Assembly (NCBI GenBank): GCA_027066795.1
Contig: JAMONA010000013.1
Coordinates: 1 to 45,982 of the forward strand
Length of the DNA: 45,982 bases
Source of the DNA: Candidatus Kaiserbacteria bacterium
GTDB taxonomy: Bacteria > Patescibacteriota > Minisyncoccia > Phycocordibacterales > UBA2100
Reading direction: 5' to 3'
Positions 1 to 7,909 of the stretch are shown piece by piece. The translations under genes and the position numbers were made by a program. The notes below the pieces were generated by a model. It ran no database searches. It saw only the letters and a list, made by a program, of their open reading frames with translations, and was not told the origin of the DNA. The first letter of the stretch is position 1, and the number at the start of each line of letters is the position of its first letter.

Positions 1-1
1 A

Positions 2-988
2 AATAAGAACATAACATTTACAGATGCTGTAAGAGGAGAGATAACCATAGATACTACCGACTTCGGCGATTTTGTAATCGCTCGCTCTATAAGTAACCCT
101 CTATACCACTTGACTGTCGTTGTAGACGACATAGACATGCATATAACACATATAATAAGAGGCGAGGACCACATAACCTCTACACCGCGCCAAATACTCC
201 TTATAGAGGCCTTATCTGGTACAGTGCCTAACTACGCACACTTACCACTTATAGTTGGTTCAGATAAGAAGAAGTTAGGTAAAAGACATGGGGCAGTATC
301 CTACAAAGAGTTCGCTGAGTTAGGATACCTGCCAGAGGCAATCATAAACTACCTAGCACTACTAGGTTGGAATGCCAGCGATGACAAAGAGTTTTACACT
401 ATGACTGAGTTAATAGAAGAGTTCACTCTTGATGGCGTGCATAAGGCACCAGCAATGTTCTCTTACGAAAAACTGGACTCTATAAACAAGCACCATCTAT
501 TACAAATCAGTGATGCGGTTTTTAAAAAAACTGCACGAGAATGTCTTACAGACGAAGTAAGAAACTTTATAAACTCGACGGATGCAGCAGTAAACGAACT
601 AATACTAAACACCGTAATAAGAGAGCGTATAAATAAGTGGTCTGACATAAAAGATGTATGCAACACCGAACTTGGCTGGCTAGATACAGTAAAAAGCATT
701 GATAGCACTAAAGTGGTATGGAAAAAGAGCACCGCAGAAGAAACCAAAAAACACTTATCTAAGACTCTAACAATCTTGTCTAAATTAAATGATGATGGTT
801 GGACTGAGAAAACTATAAAAGATGCACTGTGGCCATACGCAGAGGAAGTAGGGAAAGGTGATGTACTGTGGCCAATGCGCTACTCTCTAACAGGCCAAGA
901 GCGGTCGCCAGACCCATTCACAGTTGCCTTTATACTTGGTAAAAAAGAGACGATTGATCGTATAGACTCTTCTGTAAAATCTATGTAG
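2..988 (+). CDS. gltX: Glutamyl-tRNA synthetase, C-terminal part (5' end outside window)
   Basis: Charges tRNA-Glu (or tRNA-Glu/Gln) with glutamate in the cytoplasm. The frame is open from base 2, so the gene begins upstream of the window. The visible part starts late in the catalytic domain: the class I signature DFGDFVIARS...YHL is followed by the VVVDDIDMHITHIIRGEDH block and PRQ, and the KMSKS-equivalent reads KKLGKRHGA. The remaining residues form the helical anticodon-binding region and end at TAG. An internal TTG at 110 should not be taken as the start, because conserved family sequence continues upstream of it. Gene identity is near certain; whether it also charges tRNA-Gln cannot be told from here. 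Confidence 0.95.
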   Translation, partial: NKNITFTDAVRGEITIDTTDFGDFVIARSISNPLYHLTVVVDDIDMHITHIIRGEDHITSTPRQILLIEALSGTVPNYAHLPLIVGSDKKKLGKRHGAVSYKEFAELGYLPEAIINYLALLGWNASDDKEFYTMTELIEEFTLDGVHKAPAMFSYEKLDSINKHHLLQISDAVFKKTARECLTDEVRNFINSTDAAVNELILNTVIRERINKWSDIKDVCNTELGWLDTVKSIDSTKVVWKKSTAEETKKHLSKTLTILSKLNDDGWTEKTIKDALWPYAEEVGKGDVLWPMRYSLTGQERSPDPFTVAFILGKKETIDRIDSSVKSM

Positions 989-1012
989 ATATATAGATTA
1001 ATTCTATTATGT

Positions 1013-1018
1013 TATAAT
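1013..1018 (+). promoter_or_regulatory. -10 box of the M23 peptidase gene, leaderless arrangement
   Basis: A perfect TATAAT lies 6 nt before the ATG at 1025, so the predicted transcription start coincides with the start codon. There is no Shine-Dalgarno. This is inferred from sequence only. Confidence 0.5.
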
Positions 1019-1024
1019 ATAATA

Positions 1025-2272
1025 ATGCGACTTTTTATATTATTTATAGCTATATTATTCAGTACAGCAAGTGTGCATGCTCAAGAGTCTGCTGGTTCGT
1101 TACGTACCAAGATACAAGGGAACAGGGGGGAGATACAGAAAATAGAAAAAGAGATTAAAGAGTACGAAAAAAATCTAGACGAAGTTCTTGGTAAAAAGAA
1201 AACTCTACAAAACAGTATCTATACATTAGACCAATCTCGTAAGAAGACAAGTGCGAATATTAGACTTACTGAAAATAAGATATCTCTTACAAAGAGAAAA
1301 ATATCCTCTCTTGTTGATAACATTACGTACCATGTAAACCAAATACAAAGCGGTACCGCAGGCTTAGCACAAGCATTACGCCGTATGAACGAAGTAGAGG
1401 ATAATTCGTTCATAGAGGCACTATTACAAAAAAATAATATGGCCAGTGCTTGGACAGCAGTTGAATCACTCCGTCAATTTCAATCTGTAGTTGGCACTAG
1501 AGTAAAGTCTTTAGAACAAATAAAAGAAGACCTAAGCTCATCTAAAGAGTCCAAAGAAGAAGAAACCCGTAGGCTCTCAACAGAAAAAGATGAGTTAGCA
1601 AGTGACAAGTTAGTATTAGATATAAATAGAAATGCTAAAAATAAACTTCTAAAAACAACTAAGAACCAAGAGAGTGCTTACCAAAAAATACTAGCTGATA
1701 AGCGTAAGTCTAAACAGGCTTTTGAGGCACAAATGGCTGCTTTTGAGGCACAACTTGAATTTATATTAAATAAAGATAATATACCTAAAGAGGGTAGTGC
1801 CATATTTAACTGGCCTGTGGCTAGTCAGTATGTCACACAATATTTTGGCAATACAAAGTTTGCAAACTCTGGTGCTTATAACGGCAGGGGACACAACGGG
1901 ATAGACCTTAGAGCACCAATAGGTACAAGAGTAAACGCAACACTAAATGGCACAGTCTTAGATACAAATACAAAGGTCGCAAAACATTGCCAATATGGCA
2001 AATGGATACTTATTGACCACAACAATGGTCTAACCACTCTATATGCACACCTTAGCAATATTTCTGTGAGTAAAGGGCAAGCTGTAGCAACAGGGCAACG
2101 AATAGGCTACTCTGGCGACACAGGTTACGCATTTGGTCCACATTTACATTTTACAACATATGCGTCTGGAGCTGTAAAATTTAAACAATACAAATGTAAA
2201 AGTACTGGTACAGTTGTTAAGGTTCCTATATCTGCCTATAGCGGATACCTTAACCCTCTAGATTACCTATAA
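1025..2272 (+). CDS. Secreted coiled-coil M23 peptidase (EnvC/NlpD-like murein hydrolase)
   Basis: A 415-residue exported cell-wall hydrolase or hydrolase activator. Residues 1-20 are a signal peptide ending ASVHA|Q. Residues about 25-245 are a long Lys/Glu/Gln-rich coiled coil of the EnvC/CwlO type. Residues 265-400 are a LytM/M23 domain. The zinc-site motifs are intact: H290-x3-D294, Y-A-H342, and H373-L-H375 in GPHLHF, so it is probably catalytically active rather than a degenerate activator. It is the only gene between gltX and a convergent minus-strand cluster. A role in septal peptidoglycan splitting is inferred from family knowledge. Confidence 0.9.
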   Translation: MRLFILFIAILFSTASVHAQESAGSLRTKIQGNRGEIQKIEKEIKEYEKNLDEVLGKKKTLQNSIYTLDQSRKKTSANIRLTENKISLTKRKISSLVDNITYHVNQIQSGTAGLAQALRRMNEVEDNSFIEALLQKNNMASAWTAVESLRQFQSVVGTRVKSLEQIKEDLSSSKESKEEETRRLSTEKDELASDKLVLDINRNAKNKLLKTTKNQESAYQKILADKRKSKQAFEAQMAAFEAQLEFILNKDNIPKEGSAIFNWPVASQYVTQYFGNTKFANSGAYNGRGHNGIDLRAPIGTRVNATLNGTVLDTNTKVAKHCQYGKWILIDHNNGLTTLYAHLSNISVSKGQAVATGQRIGYSGDTGYAFGPHLHFTTYASGAVKFKQYKCKSTGTVVKVPISAYSGYLNPLDYL

Positions 2273-2317
2273 CCATATTCGCAATAAAAATTAGGCAAAT
2301 AGTAGAAGGAGAGAGGT

Positions 2318-2376
2318 AGTAATACTCAACTACGTATAGTGTCGCACAATATACATTTAACGACTCTTGAGTTACT
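2318..2376. other. Nested hairpin between convergent genes
   Basis: The 120-bp gap between the convergent M23 and methyltransferase genes holds an imperfect long hairpin. Outer arms AGTAA/TTACT and CTCAA/TTGAG form 10 bp with a 2-nt bulge. They enclose an inner hairpin, GTATAGTG-TCG-CAC(AA)TATAC. It lacks a clear T-run on either strand. It may be a shared 3'-end structure; function is not known. Confidence 0.35.
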
Positions 2377-2392
2377 TATATGTTAGTGTCTC

Positions 2393-3043
2393 TTACTTAG
2401 TACAAATTACTTTAATATTACCAAACTCTGACTTATACAACTTGTTTGTGCTAAACTTACACTCCTCTACCAGACCCTGTACCTCTTCCTCATTATACAA
2501 GCATACTTTACCACCTATACTGTAGACGTCTTTACCTACCTCCCCCACCTCACAAAATCTATCAGCAACAGGGGAGTCAGCGCACTCATAACCGCCAGCT
2601 AGCTTACTGTCTATACCAGACAAGCTCATAAAGAGCTTCCCCTGTTGTAACATTTTATTATAAATTAGAGTTAGGACATTCTGTGCATGCTTATTTTCTA
2701 TATGGTGTAATGTGCGCTGTAATACAGCAACTACGATTTCAGTAGGGAGGTCCTCCCCTGTTAGATTATTTATATCTATTTTTTTAAAGTGTAACCTATC
2801 CGAGATGTCTAGAGCCTCTCCTACCCTATCATAATAGCTTTCCAAATCTTGTATATCATAAAGCCATACATCGAAACCTATTAGCGCCAGTATGATAGAC
2901 ACCCTACCAGAACCGCACCCTATATCTACTGCCACCTTCTTGCCTTTATAATCTATTGCAAACTCTACCACTTCCCTATCTATGTCATCTAGACGGGTTT
3001 TTGAAATGTCTATACCGTGCTTTGTTGCGTCTCTATGCCTCAT
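2393..3043 (-). CDS. SAM-dependent methyltransferase, class I fold
   Basis: A 216-residue Rossmann-fold methyltransferase. The SAM-binding motif I is clear (VAVDIGCGSGRVSI, residues about 37-50), and the acidic end of strand 2 (WLYDIQD) follows. Substrate is not recognisable; small-molecule or RNA methylation are both possible. The start ATG overlaps the end of the upstream exonuclease gene by 11 nt, which indicates translational coupling in a three-gene minus-strand unit with the membrane protein at 3651-4013. Confidence 0.75.
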   Translation of the reverse strand: MRHRDATKHGIDISKTRLDDIDREVVEFAIDYKGKKVAVDIGCGSGRVSIILALIGFDVWLYDIQDLESYYDRVGEALDISDRLHFKKIDINNLTGEDLPTEIVVAVLQRTLHHIENKHAQNVLTLIYNKMLQQGKLFMSLSGIDSKLAGGYECADSPVADRFCEVGEVGKDVYSIGGKVCLYNEEEVQGLVEECKFSTNKLYKSEFGNIKVICTK

Positions 3044-3641
3044 TATTTATCCAAGGTATTTCAAACTGATCAAACTCTGGCAATAGTTTTTTACCGTATA
3101 AGAGGCGCGATATTACCTCTGCATGACTTAGTGCACCTGTTAAAGCATTATGTGGCTGTGGCTCCTCTGGTATACCGCAGTAGTTAAGTATAGCATCAAG
3201 ATTAAGAGAGCTCCTTTTATGCTCTGTGTCTAAGGGTGCCTCTAAGCCCATATTTATATGATGCATCCAAGCTAGTGAGTGTGTATCTATAGTACGATGT
3301 GCAAATGGGTACTCCATACCGGCTCTCTTGCACGCCGCTTGTACATAGTCTCTATCAAATGAGACGTTTTGCCCAGCCAAAGTCTTGTTTTTAGCTACCT
3401 GTTCGCTCCAATCTATAAAGTTTCGTATCAGTTCAGCCTCGGTCATTTTGTTTTCATCTCTGACCTCATCGTCTGTAAACCCGTTAATGCCCAAAGCCTC
3501 TTCAGAAACTTCTGCACCGTCCCATATTTTACACTCTGCATAAAATCTATTTGTAGGGTTATCCAGGTCTAAAGCACCTAAACTCACTATGGAGTGTGTG
3601 TCGTAACCAAGTCCTGATGCCTCAATGTCTAATACTAACAT
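3033..3641 (-). CDS. DEDDh-type 3'-5' exonuclease (DnaQ/oligoribonuclease-like)
   Basis: A 202-residue ribonuclease-H-fold exonuclease. Exo I is MLVLDIEASGL (D5, E7), Exo II centres on GQNVSFDRDYV (D96), and Exo III begins at PHNALTGA with the general base H164. In the DEDDh family the fifth residue after that His is a metal-binding Asp; here it is G169, so the fourth carboxylate appears to be missing. That weakens a prediction of full activity unless a nearby acidic residue substitutes. Substrate (DNA proofreading or small RNA) is unknown. The gene starts 9 nt after the membrane protein gene and overlaps the methyltransferase gene. Confidence 0.8.
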   Translation of the reverse strand: MLVLDIEASGLGYDTHSIVSLGALDLDNPTNRFYAECKIWDGAEVSEEALGINGFTDDEVRDENKMTEAELIRNFIDWSEQVAKNKTLAGQNVSFDRDYVQAACKRAGMEYPFAHRTIDTHSLAWMHHINMGLEAPLDTEHKRSSLNLDAILNYCGIPEEPQPHNALTGALSHAEVISRLLYGKKLLPEFDQFEIPWINNEA

Positions 3642-3650
3642 ACTCTTATT

Positions 3651-4013
3651 CTACTCTAATCCATTACAATTACCAGCTGGAGTATACCCCGCTGCCCGTG
3701 CCTGTTTTATAGATGTATACCATCTCTTATTTGTATCGCTCATTTTAAGTGCGCCACTACACCATGGATAATGGTATCTCTTACCGTTTTTAGATACTAC
3801 CACCTCCCCTCTATTATCATATATAGGCCTAGGGTTAAGGTTTGTATCGTAAGTAAGCTTTATGTGCTCGCGCTGTTCACCTAATGCAGATAGTCTACCA
3901 AGTCCAAATGAACTAAATCCCACCAACAAAACAATCACCCCTACCAAAAACTCTAAGGGCACCAATGTATAAAAGTGCTTGATTTTATGTAATATTTCTT
4001 TTATACTACTCAT
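3651..4013 (-). CDS. Membrane-anchored protein with Ada-like metal-binding domain
   Basis: A 120-residue protein. One transmembrane helix (about residues 18-42) is followed by a linker and a C-terminal domain of about 48 residues. That domain reads SKNGKRYHYPWCSGA, then NKRWY, then AGYTPAGNC, the pattern of the Ada/thermonuclease-associated Cys-containing zinc domain. The domain is predicted to lie outside the membrane. Function is unknown. An extended -10 box (TGgTATACT, with the hexamer at 4021-4026 on the opposite strand) ends 7 nt before the ATG, so the mRNA is probably leaderless. A 22-bp palindrome overlaps the expected -35 region. Confidence 0.7.
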   Translation of the reverse strand: MSSIKEILHKIKHFYTLVPLEFLVGVIVLLVGFSSFGLGRLSALGEQREHIKLTYDTNLNPRPIYDNRGEVVVSKNGKRYHYPWCSGALKMSDTNKRWYTSIKQARAAGYTPAGNCNGLE

Positions 4014-4037
4014 CGAGCTAAGTATACCAGACTATCT

Positions 4038-4059
4038 CTTGTACAAAAATTTGTACAAG
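4038..4059. promoter_or_regulatory. 22-bp operator-like palindrome between divergent promoters
   Basis: A perfect inverted repeat: CTTGTACAAA, AA, TTTGTACAAG. It lies between the membrane protein gene (minus) and rpmA (plus), over the expected -35 of the former and just upstream of that of the latter. The 2-nt centre suits a dimeric DNA-binding protein better than an RNA hairpin. No candidate regulator is adjacent. Confidence 0.45.
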
Positions 4060-4089
4060 TAAGATTCTCTAATTTAACCTTACTCCTAA

Positions 4090-4095
4090 TAATAT
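4090..4095 (+). promoter_or_regulatory. Probable -10 box of rpmA
   Basis: TAATAT lies 10 nt before the rpmA ATG, giving a predicted leader of only a few bases. No Shine-Dalgarno is visible and the -35 is weak. Confidence 0.35.
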
Positions 4096-4105
4096 TTAAG
4101 ACATT

Positions 4106-4384
4106 ATGGCACATAAAAAAGCAGGTGGATCAGCAAAAAACTTACGAGACTCAAATGCACAGTATTTGGGGCTTAAGCTAGGTGACGGACAGGCTGCTAA
4201 AGAGGGCGAGATTATACTACGTCAACGTGGTACTAAAATTCTTAAAGGTGCTAACGTAGGAATTGGTAAAGACCATACGCTGTATGCACTCAAGGCTGGT
4301 ATAGTAAAGTTTAGTCACATACGTAAGACAAACTTTACAGGAAAGACTTTTCGTCGTAGACGAGTTGAGGTTGTTGCAGCATAA
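4106..4384 (+). CDS. rpmA: 50S ribosomal protein bL27
   Basis: Component of the large ribosomal subunit near the peptidyl transferase centre. The 92-residue sequence begins MAHKKAGGSAKNLRDS and continues with YLGLKLGDGQ, typical of bL27. Here Met is followed directly by AHKKAGGS, so there is no cleavable N-terminal extension of the Firmicutes type. It stands alone: rplU, its usual partner, is not next to it, and the next gene is convergent. The start is preceded by a -10 box rather than a Shine-Dalgarno. Confidence 0.97.
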   Translation: MAHKKAGGSAKNLRDSNAQYLGLKLGDGQAAKEGEIILRQRGTKILKGANVGIGKDHTLYALKAGIVKFSHIRKTNFTGKTFRRRRVEVVAA

Positions 4385-4398
4385 CCAAATTCAAATAA

Positions 4399-5121
4399 TT
4401 ATAACTGAGCATAGACGGATACACTCCGTCTTTTGTTTGGTCTACCGTTTTTAATATGATTATGAGATTTTAATATCTTGTGTAATGTAAAATATTTACC
4501 AAACTCCTCCTTTATTTCGTGCATTGTACTAACGTGCTCTTCTACACCCATCTTAGGGTGGATATATGTACCTTCCTCTCTTGCTGGGTACTCTCGTAGT
4601 AGCTTTTTTGCATTTCTGTCTTCGTCTAATAAGAAAGTTTTATAAAATAACCATCCACCCGGTTTAAGTACTCTTTTTATTTCACTTCGTAGTAATTCCC
4701 TACTGTCAGCACCCAAAAAATGTGATGCCATCATATCAAGTACTAGGTCTACAGAGTCGTCTGGCAAGTCTATTGTGCCATCCATCTTGTGTACACTATA
4801 TGTTAGGTCTAAGCCATCACTGTGCCCTCGCGCACTCTCTATAGCCTCTTGAGATATGTCAAAGCCAGACCCAACCATAGCAAACTCTTTAGCCAAGTAT
4901 ATTAAGTTGCGTCCGTTGCCACAACCAATGTCATACACATAGCTACCCTGATCTAAGTCAAAGACACCTTCTTGCTTATCTACCCAGTGTAAAAACTTTA
5001 CCAAGTCCCCACTAGGGTTTGTAGATATACCTAGGTTCTCATCTTTTTTACTATCATATTCAGAATTCCAAAACTTCTTACCTTGATTGTTCCTAGATCT
5101 TTTAAAAATCTTCTTTACCAT
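4399..5121 (-). CDS. SAM-dependent methyltransferase (class I, UbiE/Tam type)
   Basis: Roughly 240 residues. Motif I is VYDIGCGNGRNLIYLA, followed by GFDISQEAI (motif II), DLVLDMMASHF (motif IV) and VLKPGGWLFYKTF (post-motif strand). Substrate is unknown. The start chosen is the ATG at 5121 (MVKKIFKRS), 7 nt after the MBL-fold gene stop; an upstream in-frame ATG at 5157 would overlap that gene and add 12 residues with no obvious homology. It is the last gene of a minus-strand run and faces rpmA. Confidence 0.75.
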   Translation of the reverse strand: MVKKIFKRSRNNQGKKFWNSEYDSKKDENLGISTNPSGDLVKFLHWVDKQEGVFDLDQGSYVYDIGCGNGRNLIYLAKEFAMVGSGFDISQEAIESARGHSDGLDLTYSVHKMDGTIDLPDDSVDLVLDMMASHFLGADSRELLRSEIKRVLKPGGWLFYKTFLLDEDRNAKKLLREYPAREEGTYIHPKMGVEEHVSTMHEIKEEFGKYFTLHKILKSHNHIKNGRPNKRRSVSVYAQL

Positions 5122-5128
5122 ATTATAA

Positions 5129-5749
5129 TTAAGCAGCAAGGACGACGACCTCGCCATTTTTACCGTCTAAATCTTTCTTCTTTAATACAAGCTTTTCTAA
5201 GGCAACAACTCCCTCTGCGCTAGACTCCTTTAAGAATGCCTGTAATGAGTCGTCCTCGTAAAAAACAGGTATTACCATCTTGGCCTCAAGACTATTAGCT
5301 AGCTTATTTGCCACTGCTGCGTCTATCGTACTCTCACCAAGTATTGGTACAAATAATATATCTATGTCGTCTATACCATCTAACATCTTGCTAGTGAGTT
5401 TCTCGTTACTCAATACCCCTAAGTGTAGTATGTGTACGTCTTCTATATGTATCGAGTATATAGTGTTCATTTTACCCTCACCACCATAGTTAGTACTTGT
5501 GGCTACTCCTTTAGCAAATACACCTCCTACCTCATACTCCCCGGCACCATCTATGACAAACAGCTCTTTACCTGTGCGTGTTACAGAGTCTGTACCATTA
5601 CAGTCTGGATGATTTATAGAAACTAAGGCTAAATCTGCACCAAATTTCGTCTCCTTAAGTTTAGACTTTTTACTTATTGGATTAATTGCCACAGTAGTGT
5701 CACTACTTGTAATCTTTATAAATCCTCCGTCATGGTATGTAATTATCAT
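5129..5749 (-). CDS. MBL-fold protein (COG2220-like), ligands degenerate
   Basis: A 206-residue protein with the strand pattern of the small metallo-beta-lactamase-fold hydrolases: MIITYHDGGFIKI, then DTTVAINPI, then ALVSINHPD, FVIDGAGEYEV and ILHLGVL. The classic HxHxDH zinc motif is reduced to NHPDCNG, so catalysis in the usual way is doubtful. It precedes the methyltransferase gene by 7 nt and probably shares its mRNA. Function is unknown. Confidence 0.65.
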   Translation of the reverse strand: MIITYHDGGFIKITSSDTTVAINPISKKSKLKETKFGADLALVSINHPDCNGTDSVTRTGKELFVIDGAGEYEVGGVFAKGVATSTNYGGEGKMNTIYSIHIEDVHILHLGVLSNEKLTSKMLDGIDDIDILFVPILGESTIDAAVANKLANSLEAKMVIPVFYEDDSLQAFLKESSAEGVVALEKLVLKKKDLDGKNGEVVVLAA

Positions 5750-5778
5750 AATTAGTTTTTATTTACGCTATTATAGCA

Positions 5779-6636
5779 TTATAAACCAACTTTTTTAAGT
5801 TGCTCCATTGCTGCTTTTTGCTCTTTATTAAGCCTAGTAGGTATATTTACCGTTACTCTGACTATCATATCTCCTGGTGTGCCACCTTTGCTAGGCTCAC
5901 CTGCGCCGTGTATTTGTACCCCTTGCCCACTCTGTATACCAGCTGGTATTTTAACCTTAATATCTGTCATCTGCTTGTATGAGCCTGCCCCAGCGCAGTC
6001 CTTACACTTGTCCTTGGCTACCTTACCTGTACCGTCACAGTCAGGACAAGGAACCTGCATATTAATAGTACCAAATGGTGTACGACGAGCCTCTTTGGTA
6101 CCACCAGAACCATGACACTTACCGCAAGTTGCTGTATTACCACCCTTGGCACCAGTACCCTGACACGCCTTGCATTCACTTACCTTATTAACTGTTAGTT
6201 CTTTCTCTACGCCTAGGATAGCTTCTGAGAGAGTTATGTCTATGTCCATCTGTATATCTCGCCCTTGACGCTGCCTAGTACGTCCGCCACCGAAGCCTCC
6301 TCCGAATATATCACCTAAGTCAAATTCAAAACCTTGTGCTCCTCCTGCCCCTCCGCCAAAGCCAGAGAAGTCAAACCCGCCTGTGCCCCCGCCGAAGCCT
6401 CCTGCTCCGCCACCGAAGCCTCCACCAGCACTTGCGCCCCCTGTCATGTCATAGTCTGCCCTCTTTTTCTTATCTCCAAGCGTGGCATAAGCCTCACTAG
6501 CCTCTTTAAATTTCTTTTCATCACCTCCTTTTTTGTCAGGGTGGTACTTATGTGCGAGCTTACGAAATGCCTTTTTAACATCTGTATCAGTGGCTCCACG
6601 CTCCACACCTAATATTTTGTAATAATCTTTACCCAT
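5779..6636 (-). CDS. dnaJ: DnaJ-type co-chaperone, shortened C-terminal region
   Basis: Co-chaperone that stimulates the DnaK ATPase and presents unfolded clients. Residues 1-65 are a complete J domain with HPD at 32-34; 66-125 are Gly/Phe rich; 130-154 begin the first C-terminal domain; four CxxCxGxG-type repeats at C155/C158, C171/C174, C197/C200 and C211/C214 form the two zinc centres. After these, only about 60 residues remain: KVKIPAGIQSGQGVQI runs straight into GGTPGDMIVRVTVNIP, which in usual 370-residue DnaJ are separated by about 85 residues. So much of the substrate-binding CTD-I/CTD-II and the linker is missing, giving 285 residues. The gene follows tyrS by 18 nt. No dnaK or grpE is in the window. 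Confidence 0.88.
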   Translation of the reverse strand: MGKDYYKILGVERGATDTDVKKAFRKLAHKYHPDKKGGDEKKFKEASEAYATLGDKKKRADYDMTGGASAGGGFGGGAGGFGGGTGGFDFSGFGGGAGGAQGFEFDLGDIFGGGFGGGRTRQRQGRDIQMDIDITLSEAILGVEKELTVNKVSECKACQGTGAKGGNTATCGKCHGSGGTKEARRTPFGTINMQVPCPDCDGTGKVAKDKCKDCAGAGSYKQMTDIKVKIPAGIQSGQGVQIHGAGEPSKGGTPGDMIVRVTVNIPTRLNKEQKAAMEQLKKVGL

Positions 6637-6654
6637 AGTAGAAAATATTGTACC

Positions 6655-7899
6655 TTAAAGACTTAATACCATCAACTGCTTTTTACCCTTGCGTAATATC
6701 GCTATATTATTTACGAAGTCTCCTGCTGTGATATTAAAGTCCGTGTCTAGTATCTTCACACCACTTATACTCACTGCCCCACCCTCTACCATCTTGCGGG
6801 CTTCTGTCTTACTTGTTACGAGCTCTGTATCTACTAATGCATCTATAAGTGACGTAGCATCTACCACTGTCGCTGTGGGGGCTTCAGTCTTTAATGTATC
6901 AACTTCTACAGGACTAAGCTCCTCAACATCTTTACCACCAAATAGTACGTCACTCACGGCTTTAGCAGAGGCAGCTGCCGCATCACTATGTACAAACTTG
7001 GTAACCTCGTAGGCCAATGCCTTTTGTGCAGACCTATCTTGTGGAGTGTCTTGCATTTGTGCAGCTAAGCTTTCTATATCCTCTAATGAAAGTAGTGTAT
7101 ATATCTTTAGTAGTGCATCAGTAGCAGCATCATCGACATTTAAGAAATACTGATATAGCTTATAAGGACTAGTCCTCTCTGCATCTAGCCATAGCGTACC
7201 ATCCTCAGTTTTGCCAAACTTTTTACCTGTTGAGGGGTTTACTATTATAGGTATTGTAAGAACAAATGCATCTGCATCTCTTGTCTTACGTATGTAGTCT
7301 ACTCCAGCCAAGGCGTTGGTCCACTGGTCTGATCCTGATACTTGCAGGGTACAATTATACTCATCTAACAAGTGTCGGAAATCATACCCTTGTAGCAGCG
7401 AATAAGAGAACTCTGTATAAGATATAGGACTCTCTGCATCTAAACGGTCTTTTACAATATCCTTTTTTATCATAGAATTAACGGTAAAGTATTTACCTAC
7501 ATCTCGTAAAAAATCTATTAAGCTAAGCTTAGAGAGCCAGTCTGCATTGTTTACGATTGTTACATCTTTTATGTTTAATATATTCTCTACTTGCTTGCGT
7601 ATACCAGTAATATTTTGTTGTAGTGCTACGTCATCTAAGAGTGTGCGCTCACTCTCTTTACCACCTGGGTCGCCTATCATGCCTGTACCTCCGCCTATAA
7701 GAAGTATAGGTGTGTGGCCAGCATCTGCCAAGTGGCGTACTAACATGTACACAGCCAGGTTACCTATAGTTAGAGACGTGGCCGTGGGGTCTGCACCAAG
7801 GTAAAAGGTACGCTTATCTCCGTCTAATATGTTCTCTAGTGACTCTCCAGAAAATTGATGTATAAACCCACGTGCCTTAAGTTCTTCAGATAACTTCAT
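6655..7899 (-). CDS. tyrS: Tyrosyl-tRNA synthetase
   Basis: Charges tRNA-Tyr. It has the Rossmann catalytic domain (LGADPTATSL...), the GGGTGMIGDPGGK loop, YDFRHLLDEYNCTLQVSGSDQW, and a C-terminal S4 RNA-binding domain (SKTEARKMVEGGAVSISG). The HIGH motif is TIGN (residues 44-47), so the first His, which stabilises the transition state in studied TyrRS, is Thr; Thr39 is kept. The KMSKS motif is KFGKT. The ATG at 7899 is chosen; a TTG two codons upstream is possible. It lies between a lone tyrA gene and dnaJ in one minus-strand run. Confidence 0.95.
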   Translation of the reverse strand: MKLSEELKARGFIHQFSGESLENILDGDKRTFYLGADPTATSLTIGNLAVYMLVRHLADAGHTPILLIGGGTGMIGDPGGKESERTLLDDVALQQNITGIRKQVENILNIKDVTIVNNADWLSKLSLIDFLRDVGKYFTVNSMIKKDIVKDRLDAESPISYTEFSYSLLQGYDFRHLLDEYNCTLQVSGSDQWTNALAGVDYIRKTRDADAFVLTIPIIVNPSTGKKFGKTEDGTLWLDAERTSPYKLYQYFLNVDDAATDALLKIYTLLSLEDIESLAAQMQDTPQDRSAQKALAYEVTKFVHSDAAAASAKAVSDVLFGGKDVEELSPVEVDTLKTEAPTATVVDATSLIDALVDTELVTSKTEARKMVEGGAVSISGVKILDTDFNITAGDFVNNIAILRKGKKQLMVLSL

Positions 7900-7909
7900 A
7901 AGCAAAATT

